64,000 nt of DNA from Shinisaurus crocodilurus (GCA_021292165.1 JAHFWL010001019.1:62001-126000); one strand, 5' to 3'; positions 21,924 to 32,261 are shown, counted from the first letter of the stretch. A program made the numbers and translations. The notes: a model not told the origin generated them from the letters alone.

Positions 21924-22688
21924 TTCATAGAATCATAGAATCATAGAAAAGTAGAGTTGGAAGGGGCCTACAAGGCCATCGAGTCCAACCCCCTGCTCAA
22001 TGCAGGAATCTAGGTCAAAGCATCTCTGACAGATGTCTGTCCAGCTGCACCTTGAATGCCTCCAGAGTGGGAGAGCCCACGACCTCCCTAGGTAGTTGAT
22101 TCCATTGTCTTATTGCTCTGACAGTCAGGAAATTTTTCCTGATGTTTAGGTGGAATCTAGGTTCCTGTAACTTGAGCCCATTATTCCGTGTCCTGCAAAC
22201 TGGGATGAACGAGAAGAGATCTTTGCCCTCCTCTGTGTGACATCCCTTCAAATACTGGAAGAGTGCGATCATATCTCCCCTCAGTCTCCTCTTCTGAAGG
22301 CTAAACATGCCCAGTTCTTTCAGTCTCTCCTCATAGGGCCTTGTTTCCAGTCCCTTTATCATCCTTGTTGCCCTCCTCTGAACCCTCTCCAGTTTGTCTA
22401 TGTCCTTCTTAAAGTGAGGTGCCCAGAACTGGACGCAGTACTCAAGATGAGGCCTAACCAGTGCCGAGTAAAGGGGAATTATCACTTCCCGCGATTTGGA
22501 AGCTATACTTCTATTAATACAGCCCAAAATTGCATTTGCCTTCTTTGCAGCCCCATCGCATTGCTGGCTCATATTCAGTTTGTGATCTACCACAATTCCA
22601 AGATCCTTCTCACTTGTAGTATTGTTGAGCCAAGTGTCCCCCATTCTGTAACTCTGCATTTGGTTTCCTCTCCCTAGGTGCAGCACTT
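21924..22688 (-). mobile_element. CR1 LINE, 5'-truncated with complete 3' end
   Basis: The tail tcatagaatcatagaatcat lies at the left, followed by the 3' UTR and a 236-codon open frame (22725-22015) that runs from QVLHLGRGNQMQSYRMGD to [16 protein letters not shown]. It is a 5'-truncated insertion cut in the reverse transcriptase just after motif C. The cut lies at the foot of a perfect 14-bp hairpin (22687-22725). Confidence 0.92.
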
Positions 22689-22725
22689 GAAAACCGATGC
22701 AGCACCGACTAGCATCGGTTTTCAA
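22687..22725. repeat. Perfect 14-bp hairpin at a CR1 breakpoint
   Basis: ttgaaaaccgatgc at 22687-22700 and its exact complement gcatcggttttcaa at 22712-22725 enclose an 11-base loop. The hairpin starts where CR1 sequence ends. Confidence 0.85.
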
Positions 22726-23510
22726 TGCCAGGACTCAGTCCTTTCGCATAACCAGCAAGACTAAATTAAGGTCCTCGGGCAAGTACAGTGTGCATTATCC
22801 TCATAACCATGGAACCACAGAGAGTTTGTCCATGCCAGGGATGAGTGGGCAGGGGCACGTCTGCATCCCAGCGCAGTGCTTGTAGCGAGACCTGAGCCCT
22901 GGCATGTAAGAAGTGCCCCATTTCTGCAGGCAAGCCGGTGTTGTCCAGTAGTTAGTTCTGGACTTGGGAGGACTGGCGGCCCTGATCACAGAGTCCCTCC
23001 CAGGCCAGGAAGGGCAAGGTGCTCTCTCTTCGCCCAGTTAACTTCACTGAGTTGCTGGGAGAGAAACATCACGTAGCTATGAGCTCTCAAGCGATGTGGG
23101 ATCACGTGCAATAAACAAATAGCTCCTCACAAATCCCACAGTTGTTTCCAAGGGTTGGCAACAAAAATTATGGTGGATCTTTTGGGAACGACAACCCCTC
23201 CCTGCCGCAGATTTGGGGCGGGATGCATGGGGAATACTAAAAAGCTACCGCTCCCCTCCCCATACAGTGCCTAGCTCCACCCCAGGAAAGTTCTATCACA
23301 CTTTACTTTCCAGCCATGTTCCCCAAAGTGCAGCCCATGAAAAATCCCAGCAAGAAAATGCCTCTTGCCTGGCCAAGAGAAACCAGCTAGGCATGGGAGG
23401 GACAAAACAAAGAAGGAAAGGGGGACAAAAGAAAGCTGTAAAATGTCACAAGAAGAGATGGCTGCAAGGTCTGGTAACTTCCCACAGCATGTTGATAGGA
23501 ATCTTTTAGA
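22726..23510. other. No recognised feature
   Basis: Short ORFs only; nothing assigned. Confidence 0.45.
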
Positions 23511-23933
23511 AATCATAGAGATCATAGGATCATAGAGTTGGAAGTGTTGCAAGGCCATCGAGAGTTGCAAGGCCATCGAGTCCAACCCCCTGCTCAATGC
23601 AGGAAACTAGAGGAGGGGTCTCCCATCCAAGCCAGTGTGGCGTAGTGGTGAGAGTGTTGGACTGGGACTCGGGAGATCCAGGTTCTAGTCCCCGCTCGGC
23701 CATGAAACTCACTGGGTGACTTTGGGCCAGTCACTGACTCTCAGCCTAACCTACCTCACAGGGTTGTTGTGAGGATAAAAATGGAGAGGAAGATGATGGT
23801 TATGTAAGCCGCCTTGGGTTCCTTGCAGGAAAAAAGGTGGGGTATAAATATGATAATAAATAAAAAATAAAGAATAACCAGGCCCGACCCTGCTTAGCTT
23901 TCCACACTCAGACAAGCTGAGCCAGCGTGAGCC
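23511..23933 (-). mobile_element. 5S rRNA-CR1 chimeric SINE, copy 1 (split by a SINE)
   Basis: Read on the minus strand, the head (23933-23872 and 23630-23612) matches the 5S rRNA internal promoter region: aagctaagcagggtcgggcc, then tggttattacttggatggga, then gacc. It is followed by cctcctctagtttcctgcat and the CR1 3' end with its tail. A tRNA-derived SINE at 23631-23871 was later inserted within the head. A 17-base block (gttgcaaggccatcgag) is duplicated in the tail. The head-tail junction is the same as in the copy at 28759-28921. Confidence 0.85.
23631..23871 (+). mobile_element. tRNA-derived SINE nested in the 5S-CR1 SINE
   Basis: It has the same family layout as 14123-14370: head gccagtgtggcgtagtggtg, box-B-like ccaggttctagtccc, ctcactgggtgactttgggc, and tail gccgccttgggttccttgca then ggtataaatatgataataaa. 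It is inserted within the 5S-derived ggatgggagac / taataaccagg region. Confidence 0.92.
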
Positions 23934-25013
23934 ACAAGCCAGGTACTTGTGATCAAGCTATTATTGAAATGTGCCAGGAACCTACAAGGACTTCCAGCAG
24001 CCGCTTGCATGCCTGAAAAGGCCTTAGCCAGGCATACAGTGGGGACCAGCCCGTGCCCCCTTCAGAGGCAGGCGGGGCACAGCAACAAGCCCTCAGCTGC
24101 AGGCCTGCCCGGCTGGGCACGGAGATAAAGGCTCCCTGTGCTGGCCGTGCTCTCTTGCAGGGGCCACTTGCCAGTCAGCAGCTGCCACTCCCCTTGCCAC
24201 CTTGGCCCCTGCAGCACACCGGCTGGCAGAACGGCCACCAGCTTTTCAAGGGCCACGTTCTTCAAAAGACTGCAGCCGAGGGTGCTTGGTCACCTGTTCT
24301 TGGGGGCAGAGCTCCCTTCCCCCACAGAGAGACCAATTCATTTAACGCATTTTTGTGTATGCCACACAAAAGTGCTCTTCGAGACCGCTCACAAGTCCAT
24401 TTAAGCATTAAGGGGGCAAACAGTTAACACCCAAGGAAGCACAGACAAACCAAGCTGGTCTCTAGGCAACAGCAAAAGCAAATCAAAGCAGGGTCACCAG
24501 TCCACAGAACATAAGCAAGCTCTACTAATACCTACTAGTTTATACAACACAAGCCATCAATAAAAAACTCAGGGAAACAGGATAGTCCATACCTGGCACC
24601 TGAATTCTATGGTGCTAGGTGCCAGGTGAATTTCCTCTGGGAGGGAGCTCCCTGATCAAGGTGCAACCCACCAGAAAGGAGTCCTCCTCTCCAAAAGATC
24701 ATTCCAATGGAGGGTGAATGCGCCTATTATTGGCTGCCCTCTCCCAATCATGTCAGGAGGGGAAGGGGAAGCAAGAGAGCTTCCATACGCCCAGAGCTAA
24801 CACAAAAGCTATTAGTGATGCTGAACAAACCTCAGGTAGGTACCGTTTGGCAGCTCCTAAGTAGAGACCAAGTAATGATTTTCCATCGATGGAGATAGCC
24901 ATCCTGCATGCTGGTCAGCTGGCCCAGGAGGAGTAAGATGTCAGCAAGAGTCTGACATACACTGAACACTCCCTACTCATGGGACCAGTTGGGGGACTTT
25001 CAGCCCCAAGGCC
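23934..25013. other. No recognised feature
   Basis: A fairly GC-rich stretch at 24050-24330 has overlapping ORFs on both strands (up to 124 codons at 24053-24427, plus). None shows a recognisable domain or convincing splice sites. Confidence 0.4.
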
Positions 25014-25161
25014 TCTAGAGCAGGGGTTTGTAGAAGGCAGATCTCCAGATGATTTGGACTTCCGTTCCCAGAATGCCCTGCCAGCATGGTCAATGGTCAG
25101 GAATGCTGGGAGTGGAAATCCAAAACATCTGGAGAGCTGCTATCTGCCTCCCCCGCTCTAG
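25014..25161. mobile_element. Palindromic MITE, complete
   Basis: ctctagagcaggggtttgta and ggcagatctccagatgattt are mirrored by aaaacatctggagagctgct and tctgcctcccccgctctag. The centre is ccagcatggtcaatgg, as in the copy at 366-500. Confidence 0.75.
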
Positions 25162-25564
25162 AAGACTGCACCACTCACACCACCACCTAGGGGTGAGCAT
25201 TCGTATTTCTTCCTCATCCTGGGAGTGCTGTAGCCAGCTGGAAGGCTCTGGCCAGGCTCCAGCAGAACAGTGGCTCCGGCTCCTCCTCCAACCCTCCCAG
25301 CCCAAACTGGTCTCTGCCTAAAAGAGAGAAGCACCCAGCCTCAGTCATGCCGGGAAGCGTTCCACATCCCAGAAATCCAGTTGTTGCCTGAAGGAAGTTA
25401 AAAAGTTGCACCCAGCCCTCTTGGGATTTTTGGAGACGACAGCTTCTGTATATCAGCTGCAGCCAGCATCCTCACAATGCAATCCGTCGGCTTGACTACA
25501 GAATTCTTAAAAAACATCTATAGATATTTGCAGCAGGTCATAGCTTGCAAATATAAAAGCTTAC
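25162..25564. other. No recognised feature
   Basis: Short ORFs only; this directly precedes the candidate micro-exon. Confidence 0.4.
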
Positions 25565-25597
25565 TTCTCTCAGCAGTTGCTCCAGTTCTCGCTTCAC
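25565..25597 (-). CDS. Candidate 33-bp micro-exon
   Basis: On the minus strand a pyrimidine-rich stretch with tgttactcacag is followed by 33 bases and then gtaagc, a good acceptor and donor. The length is a multiple of three. Two phases are open: phase 0 reads VKRELEQLLRE, and phase 1 reads GEARTGATAER after a carried-in G. The remaining phase contains TGA. The candidate coding exon at 44540-44648, also minus, would leave phase 1. Gene identity is not recognised. A 33-bp unit with both splice sites could arise by chance, so confidence is limited. Confidence 0.4.
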
Positions 25598-25820
25598 CTG
25601 TGAGTAACAAATAAAATATGAGTAAAAAGCTGCTGACAGAAGTATTAGTCATTTGAACTGGTGCTAAAGTTGAAGAGCCAAAAGTGGCCAGAATTATTAA
25701 AAAGTTCAAGACAAAAGAAACCTTCCAATTCGATAAAACTGATTTTCCTGCACTACATAAGTCCATACCACACCACAGTTTTCATTCTTTACTCAACTCC
25801 AGATGAAGATCATATAAATC
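25598..25820. other. No recognised feature
   Basis: Short ORFs only; this would be the 3' end of an intron if the micro-exon is real. Confidence 0.4.
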
Positions 25821-26110
25821 TTCACACGATCAAAAATAAGCCACCATGGTTTCCGGGCGCCCATGGACTCCTGTTCCATAACCCAGCCCCTGTTCGTAGC
25901 TTGTCGTGTTGTCCATTAACAAACAACCCACAACCTTAAAACAGCCCATGGGTTCTGGAGGGTTTGTTAACCAGGCCAACAATCCACCCTCGCCAGGTTC
26001 AGATGATGTAACAAGCCATTGGTGGGGGTCGGGTTATGGAACAGCGCCCACGGGTGCCTGCAAACTATGGTGACTTATTTAAGCCACAGTGGGCTGCTTG
26101 ATCGTGCAAA
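25821..26110. mobile_element. Fold-back MITE, first of a back-to-back pair
   Basis: The left end ttcacacgatcaaaaataag and gccaccatgg match the reversed right end tttgcacgatcaagcagccc and the complement of gtgacttatttaagccac. Internal blocks such as gggttatggaacagcgccca against gggcgcccatggactcctg are partly mirrored. Confidence 0.65.
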
Positions 26111-26138
26111 CTAGGTCAGTGAGTTAACTCAGTTTGCT

Positions 26139-26428
26139 GGTTCGCACAATCAAGCAGCCCACCATGGCTTATTTAAACCATGATGGGCTGTGGCATGTGC
26201 AGAGGGCCATTTTGAATATTCAGGCTGCGACAGAGGCTTGTCAGTCATCCAAACCTAAAGCAGCCCGTGGGTTTTGGATGATTTGTTAACCATAGCAACA
26301 ACCCATCCTCACCAATTTCAGGCAACATGACAATCTGTGGCCGCAGCTTGAATATTCAAAAGTCATCTGGCATGCACTGCAGCCCACCAGGGCTTAAACC
26401 AGGTTGGGCTGCGGTGATCGTGTGAACC
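26139..26428. mobile_element. Fold-back MITE, second of a back-to-back pair
   Basis: The left end ggttcgcacaatcaagcagc then ccaccatggcttatttaaac corresponds to the complement of the right end, ggttcacacgatcaccgcag then ccctggtgggctg. The arms are about 50 bp. It is separated from its neighbour by 28 bp. Confidence 0.7.
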
Positions 26429-26989
26429 CCGTCACTCTCTGTTTACATGGAAGTGACACCTTCAGCTGTAAGTTGCACCTCATATGCAGGTTGTGGCAAG
26501 TGACACTGAGAGACTGGCTGGGAATCAGAGGGGTGGGAGTGGGTGAAGAATGCCCAACATCCTCTGGCTCTGGGCTGGATCTTTAAAAGAACAAGGAAGT
26601 AACAGCACTTATATTTGTATGTTTACAGTCTTCTCTGTTGAATAAATGCAATTAAATGGAAATCACTCTAAAAAGTGGCATACATGTAAAACAAGACTCA
26701 AAGCAAACGGCAAAGTGCATTATTTACTGATGTTGCAGAACAACAGGTTTCAGCAGGATACATAATTTGGTAAAGGTCAACCCCACAAGTCAGCAGAAGC
26801 AAATACGGTACTTTGTATATAGCTAGTAAGCTAAGCAAGGCTAAAGTTGTCCCAAAGGAAAGACTTTCTCATCTCACTTTTGTAGAGATGTAAAGACTTT
26901 CTCATCTCATGTTAAGTTTGTAAAGAGGTGATGAGATTAGACAGAGCATCCCAAGAACCATAGGATAGAGTGAATAAATGGTATATGGT
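26429..26989. other. No recognised feature
   Basis: Short ORFs only. Confidence 0.4.
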
Positions 26990-27191
26990 AAACTGTTTTT
27001 GCAGTCGTGTTTTATTAACTTGTTTTAGAGATACTTTTTTAAAATTGGTTTTTAAAAATTTCATAATGTTTTATTATTTATATTTTTAACTGTATTTTAT
27101 TGTTTGTTTTTAATGTTGTACACCGCCCAGAGAGCTTCGGCTATTGGGCGGAATAGAAAATGAATGAATGAATGAATAAATAAATAAATAT
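26990..27191 (+). mobile_element. LINE 3' end, 'accgcccagagagcttcgg' family
   Basis: An A/T-rich 3' UTR is followed by tgttgtacaccgcccagaga, gcttcggctattgggcgg and a tail of (AATG)n then (AAAT)n. The other copy is at 56366-56461 on the minus strand, with an (ATC)n tail. The general form is that of L2-type 3' ends in reptiles; the exact parent is not determined. Confidence 0.6.
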
Positions 27192-28404
27192 CGGGGGGGG
27201 GGCCACCTCGCAGGACCCCGTGAAAGCTATGAGCTTGAGTGTGGGGGGGGGCGGGGAATCAGAGTTAGGACTTCCCCACCACCACCTCCCACAGAGGAGA
27301 GGGGGAGGGGCAGTGGGCATGGAGTGGATGGGTAAGGAGAGATGTGGATCCACAAGCCCCTCTGTCTCCTGCCCACTGAGAGGGAAGGAAGCTGGACGGG
27401 CAGAGGCCCATTGAGCTTAAGATGTTTTTTAAGATGGAACAGGAGGCGTTTTCACCTCCGTCATTCCACCCGCCCTGACTGCAGGGGTTTGGTTGGGCGG
27501 AGGGCTCCAATCTCAGGGCCCTCCATCTAAAAAGTGGCAATCCTGTTGGATTGTGATCTAAATATATTAAATTAAACTAGCTAACACATACACCTCCATC
27601 TTTGCAATAGCTTAGCCTAGTGTTTGCTCACTCAGGCCAACCGACGAATTATTTATCATTATTTATTTAACGTATCTAAAGCATTTTATGCTGCTCTTCA
27701 GGTGAAAAGGCTCCCATCTGGCTCACATGTTTATTTATTACATATATCTCCTCCCTTTCCACCAAAAAAAGAGATTTAAAAAAACCTTAATTAAAATATA
27801 ACATAAAAACAAATAAATTAAATACACAGCAATAAAATAAATAGTCAACACCCAATCAGTTAAAAAACCCTTCAGCAGCTGAGCATCTTACATGCCAAAG
27901 GCCTATAATTGAGTTTGTGGGGTAAGGTTGATACACTTAAGATGAATATCATACCTAGGATTGTATATGTTTTATGCGGGATTCCTCTATTTATATGTGG
28001 CAATTATTTTCAAAAACTTAAAATACTTTGTTTCGCAAATTTTTCTGGGGTTCCTCGCCTCCACAAATCTCTTTGAAAAGGATGCAACTCGCCCTAAATC
28101 AATCTCATTATGCTTATTTGACATACTTTTACTTTTGTTTACTGAATGCATGTCATGAACAATTATTCATGTTATCAGAACAATTATTCCCCAAAGCAGT
28201 TGAACTGAAATATTTGATTAGAGGAAAAAATCAGTTAAGTGCACAATGTGATTTAAATGTTAATTCAAAGCTTTACTAAGAAGCAATTGTTATTGGAATC
28301 ATTGTAAATAAGACATGACAACTCAACAGCATACACTTCCCTAATGTTTTATAGAGTTGAAGAAAAAAATGAAGACATTGAAAACGGTTAACATACAATG
28401 TACC
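27192..28404. other. No recognised feature
   Basis: G-runs at 27194-27203 and 27242-27250, A/T-rich low-complexity sequence at 27650-27860, and short ORFs only. Confidence 0.4.
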
Positions 28405-28484
28405 GTAATCCTATGCATGTTTACACAGAATTAAGTCCTATCCAATTCAATTGTAGTTGCTCCAAAGTAAGTGTATAGGATTGC
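28405..28484. mobile_element. Short fold-back repeat, 'cctatgcatgttta' family
   Basis: taatcctatgcatgtttaca on the left and gtataggattgca on the right are inverted ends enclosing aattaagtcctatccaattc and aaagtaag. Similar units are at 45262-45346, 51160-51240 and 55554-55679. Probably a non-autonomous DNA transposon. Confidence 0.6.
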
Positions 28485-28758
28485 AGTCTAATTGTACCAT
28501 TTCTGATAAGCAGATTAATCACAATTTAAGGTATTTGTATACTGTCCTAAAATTAAACCCCAGTGCAGTTTACAGTACAATTGTATAACATACTATGTTA
28601 TTCTGAAGTAAGACCTATAGAGTTCAATAAAACCTGCTTCCAACAGTGCATTAATGGGGCACTGTAGGGCCCCTCTAGTTTGGGAAAGCTGCAAAAAGGT
28701 TTTGCCATTACATGCCTCAAACTCAAAATTCTATTGCTTATCAATTTACACTTGTTGA

Positions 28759-28921
28759 GCTCACGCTGGCTCAGCTTGTCTGAGTGTGGAAAGCTAAGCA
28801 GGGTCAGGCCTGGTTATTACTTGGATGGGAGACCCCTCCTCTAGTTTCCTGCATTGAGCAGGAGGTTGGACTCAATGGCCTTGTAAGCCCCTTCCAACTA
28901 TAGAATCTATGAAATCTATGA
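28759..28921 (+). mobile_element. 5S rRNA-CR1 chimeric SINE, copy 2 (intact)
   Basis: Bases 28791-28834 match the 5S rRNA internal control region at 42 of 44 positions by my count (aagctaagcagggtc, tggttattac, ttggatgggagacc). Upstream sequence from 28763 (acgctggctcagcttgtctg) follows the preceding 5S bases more loosely. After the linker cctcctctag the sequence becomes the CR1 3' end (tttcctgcattgagcagg) and ends in a tctatgaaatctatga tail. The 5S part would supply an internal pol III promoter, and the tail would be recognised by CR1 reverse transcriptase; both are inferences from known SINE biology. Confidence 0.85.
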
Positions 28922-28944
28922 AAATTTGGCATCCATGATCTATG

Positions 28945-29062
28945 GCAAGGGAGTGTAGTTGGACTTCAACTCCAATCAGTCCCAGCCAGCATGGCCAATG
29001 TTCAGGGATTACTCGAGCTTTAGTCCAACAACATCCAGAGGGCCACAGGTTCTCCAGCCCTG
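28945..29062. mobile_element. Palindromic MITE
   Basis: gtagttggacttcaactcc and ccagccagcatggccaatg are mirrored by ttagtccaacaacatccaga and gggccacaggttctcc. It belongs to the same family as 17387-17523. Confidence 0.65.
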
Positions 29063-29599
29063 AGCCATGTGATGAGATCTACAAACATGCCAAATTTCAA
29101 ACTGATCTAATAAAAATTGCCACAGGTATGGTATGTTAAAAAGTGCTAAAAACTGGCACATTTATCCTTTTTTACTCTACTTTTCAAATAGGCATATCAT
29201 ACACTTCTTTCAATTTGGGGTGAAAACTACTGATACTGAAAAACTACTCTACTGAGGATTATTCGGCAAGGCGATCCTTCACCAGTCCGGTGAAGTTCTG
29301 AGCAGCAATTTAAAGGTTATTTTCCTGCTTCATGAAAGCCCATGGCAGTAACTACTGGAGAAGTTATATAGTGTATACGCAGTTTCATTCTGAAGCTAGA
29401 ATGCTGCATTTGTTTTTGTCTGTTGCTTAGAGGTACCGTACTTGTTTATAATTATTACTTTACGACAAGCATAGCCAGTAGAATTCCTCAGTATTCTGAC
29501 AGGATGCTGCTAAAATCATAAAGTCTGTACACGGCAACAAAGGAAGCAAATTTGCTTGCTTATGCTTTTGATATTTTAAACAAACTATTATGATAATCA
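29063..29599. other. No recognised feature
   Basis: AT-rich sequence without recognisable coding potential. Confidence 0.4.
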
Positions 29600-29672
29600 A
29601 CTACAAAATGTAGGAAGAAAGTCGGACTATAAAGCACATAGTCTTCGATGTCTCTATACTAATGTCCAGAGT

Positions 29673-29972
29673 ATGGGCAACAAACAGAACGAACTTGAAC
29701 TCTTAATACATGAGGGCAAATACGACTTGATAGGTATAACTGAAACTTGGTGGGATGACTCCCATGGCTGGAATACAGCAATTGAAGGATATAACTTATT
29801 CAAAAAGAACAGAAGCAACAGAAAGGGAGGTGGAGTTGCGCTGTATATTAAAAATACGTATCTCTGCACAGAGATACAGGAAGAGGAGTTTGGCAGCCCC
29901 ACTGAGAGCATCTGGGTTAAAATAAAGGGGGCAAAGAATAAGACAAACATGGTGGTTGGAGTCTACTACTGA
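29673..29972 (+). pseudogene. CR1 AP endonuclease, N-terminal half
   Basis: The frame begins MGNKQNELELLIHEGKYDLI and contains GITETWWDDSHGWNTAIEGY and GGGVALYIKNTYLC. It ends at a TGA (29970-29972) in the place of the Arg codon found in YYRPPNQG of other copies, a typical CGA to TGA decay. The frame stays readable after it: [13 protein letters not shown] lies at about 30047-30085. Confidence 0.88.
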
Positions 29973-30161
29973 CCACCCAATCAAGGAGAAGATGAGGATG
30001 AAACTTTTGAAAAACAAACTGCCCTTGTTTCAAGGAGGCATGATGTAGTAGTGATGGGGGACTTCAATTTCCCTGATATCTGTTGAGAGACAAATTCTGC
30101 CAAACATGGCCCCTCCAAGAAATTCCTGACCTGTGTTGCTGATAACTTCCTCCTACAGAAA

Positions 30162-31046
30162 GTGGAGGAAGGAACTAGAGGATCAGCTATCCTTGACCTG
30201 ATTCTAACCAACAGAGACGAGTTAGTGGATAAAGTGGCAGTTTCGGGAACTCTGGGGGAAAGTGACCATGTTATACTTGAGTTCTTGATTCTAAAGGAAG
30301 CAAAAGCTGAGTGTAGCCAAACGCGTACCCTGGATTTTAGGAAAGCCAATTTTAATAAACTCCGAACAATGATAAGTAAGGTCTCAAGGCAAGCGACTCT
30401 AATGAGAAAAGGAGCCCAGGAGGGGTGGGAGTTTTTAAAAAAGGATATTCTAACAGCACAATGGCAAACAATTCCCACAAGGAAAAAAGGCAGAGGGCAA
30501 CAGAAAAAGCCAATGTGGCTTCACAAAAAACTCAGAGATGACCTGAAAACAAAAAAGGACACGTATAGGAAGTGGAAGGAAGGACAGGCAACAAGGGAAG
30601 AGTACAGGCAGGTAGCACAGAACTGCAGGAATAGTGTCAGGAAGGCTAAAGCTGAGAATGAGTTGAGGCTAGTGAGGGAAGCTAAAAACAACAAGAAAGC
30701 TTTCTTCAGATACATGCACAGTAAAAGACAGAGGAAAGAAATGATGGTTCAACGACGCAATGAGGATGGCAAATTGATAACAGAAGACAAGGAAAAGGCA
30801 GAAGTGTTCAATTCCTACTTCGGCTCAGTCTTCTCCCAAAAGAGAGTCTATGACCCCCCTGGCAAACCTGAAGTGCACACTGAAGGGGCAGGATTGCAGC
30901 TTGAGATTGATAGGCAAATGGTCAAAGAACACCTGATTACTCTGAACGAGTTTAAATCTCCAGGGCCTGATGAGCTGCATCCTAGAGTAATAAAGGAACT
31001 GGAAGAAGAACTCTCAGAACCACTGTCTATTATCTTTGAGAAATAA
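30162..31046 (+). pseudogene. CR1 ORF2 middle, 294 codons open
   Basis: The frame continues from the end of the endonuclease (EEGTRGSAILDLILTN, GESDHVILEFLILKEAK) through a basic linker (RKKGRGQQKKPMWLHKKLRD) to the finger region (FNSYFGSVFSQKRVYDPPGK, SPGPDELHPRVIKELEEELS). It ends at TAA (31044-31046), where other copies have Ser. No known fold is recognised in the linker. Confidence 0.88.
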
Positions 31047-31330
31047 TGGAGGACAGGTGAAGTGCCGGATGACTGGAGGAGGGCAAATGTTGTTCCCATC
31101 TTCAAAAAGGGCAAGAAGGAGGAACCTGGGAAGTATAGACCAGTCAGTCTGACATTAATTCCTGGGAAATTTTTGGAGCAGATTATAAAAAAAGTCAGTC
31201 TGCAAGCACCTTGAAAACAATGCAGTGATTACTAGAAGCCAGCATGGATTTGTCAAGAACAAATCCTGCCAGACTAATCTGGTCTCATTTTTTGATCGGG
31301 TAACCTCCCTTGTGGACTGTGGGAATGCTG

Positions 31331-31588
31331 GAGGGCCACACTTGCCCCATCTCTGGCACAGGGCATCTTCCTGGCACTTCAGAGCTGTATTTGTTTGCAT
31401 TCCCTTCCCACTCAACTCCCAATGGATGAGGGTCAAGGCAATGGAGGGAAGGAAGCAAAGAAGGAGGGAAGGAGCCACTCTCTCTTTTAGAAAGTTATCT
31501 GAAAAGTTCTTGGATGGCCTGAAATCAACTGACACAAAGTAACTGACAGACCTAATGTGTGTGTGTGTGGGGGGGGGAGGAGTTGTTT
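31331..31588. other. No recognised feature
   Basis: This follows the CR1 break. A (GT)n/G-run lies at 31558-31577. Confidence 0.4.
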
Positions 31589-31596
31589 CTCTAGAT

Positions 31597-32039
31597 CGGT
31601 GGCTCCCAGCCTTTTCTGCCCCGTGCACCCTTTTCACCATATGTCAGAATGTCATTCCCCCCTTTCCAAGATTGTCTGACTCAAAAGTTGCATTCCAAAT
31701 AATATGCATATGATATTCCAAATCTTTTATTTTTTCTATATTGGTACATATACATTTACTTGGATTATTTTTTATAGTGGAGTTTTACAAATTTAACAGC
31801 AATGTTGATGAATTTTAAAACTTGAATAAAACTAGTTTTTTACATTCATAACTAATTACTTAGCAGACTAAACTGAAGCATACTTCAATAAACAAAAAGT
31901 TCAATAGAATGTCAGTATTCAATAGAAAGATCAGTATTCCAACAGTTTGAATACTGTTTGAGTCTGTTGTCCCAATTCCCACCCTGAAACCCTAAAATTC
32001 CCCTCCTGGGGGGAATTCCCCCCTGGTTGAGAACCCCTG
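31597..32039. mobile_element. hAT-like (Charlie-type) non-autonomous element
   Basis: The right end reversed reads caggggttctcaaccagggg and the left end cggtggctcccagcc. Flanks are ctctagat (31589-31596) and ctctagaa (32040-32047), an 8-bp duplication with one mismatch, as expected for hAT transposons. The interior is A/T-rich without a transposase. Confidence 0.65.
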
Positions 32040-32261
32040 CTCTAGAACTATCAAGACCATGAGGGACTAATGCAGGCTGACTGCAAGAACGGTACTGATC
32101 AAGAAAAAACAAGAGACTGTCTACCTGCAATGGTCATCTGTGCAGTCATGCCATTGTAGGGCAACATCTCAGAAACTTCCAGAGTTCCAGAGAGCCAGCA
32201 GTAGAGAAACCCTGTGCCTCTACCTGGCCCAACGGTGGGGCCGATGTGCTCTCCTCAGAAG

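Larger units (their letters stand above)
29600..31330 (+). mobile_element. CR1 LINE, 5' half of ORF2, missing the 3' half
   Basis: The plus strand reads in the normal order from the start of the endonuclease to the beginning of the reverse transcriptase. It breaks at 31330 just before the YLDFSKAFD motif (…VDCGNAG). LINE insertions are usually truncated at the 5' end, so loss of the 3' half implies a later deletion or recombination. No tail or second half is found downstream. Confidence 0.9.

Noticed and set aside
24053..24427. 124-codon plus-strand ORF in GC-rich sequence
   Set aside because: Overlapped by open frames on both strands, no domain and no splice support; GC-rich sequence has few stop codons by chance.
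28791..28834. 5S rRNA gene
   Set aside because: Only the internal part of 5S is present; the 5' start and the 3' third are missing and replaced by a CR1 tail, so it is a SINE head and not a functional rRNA gene.
23511..28921. Segmental duplication explaining both 5S-CR1 copies
   Set aside because: The copies are in opposite orientation, differ at several bases and share nothing beyond the element boundaries.
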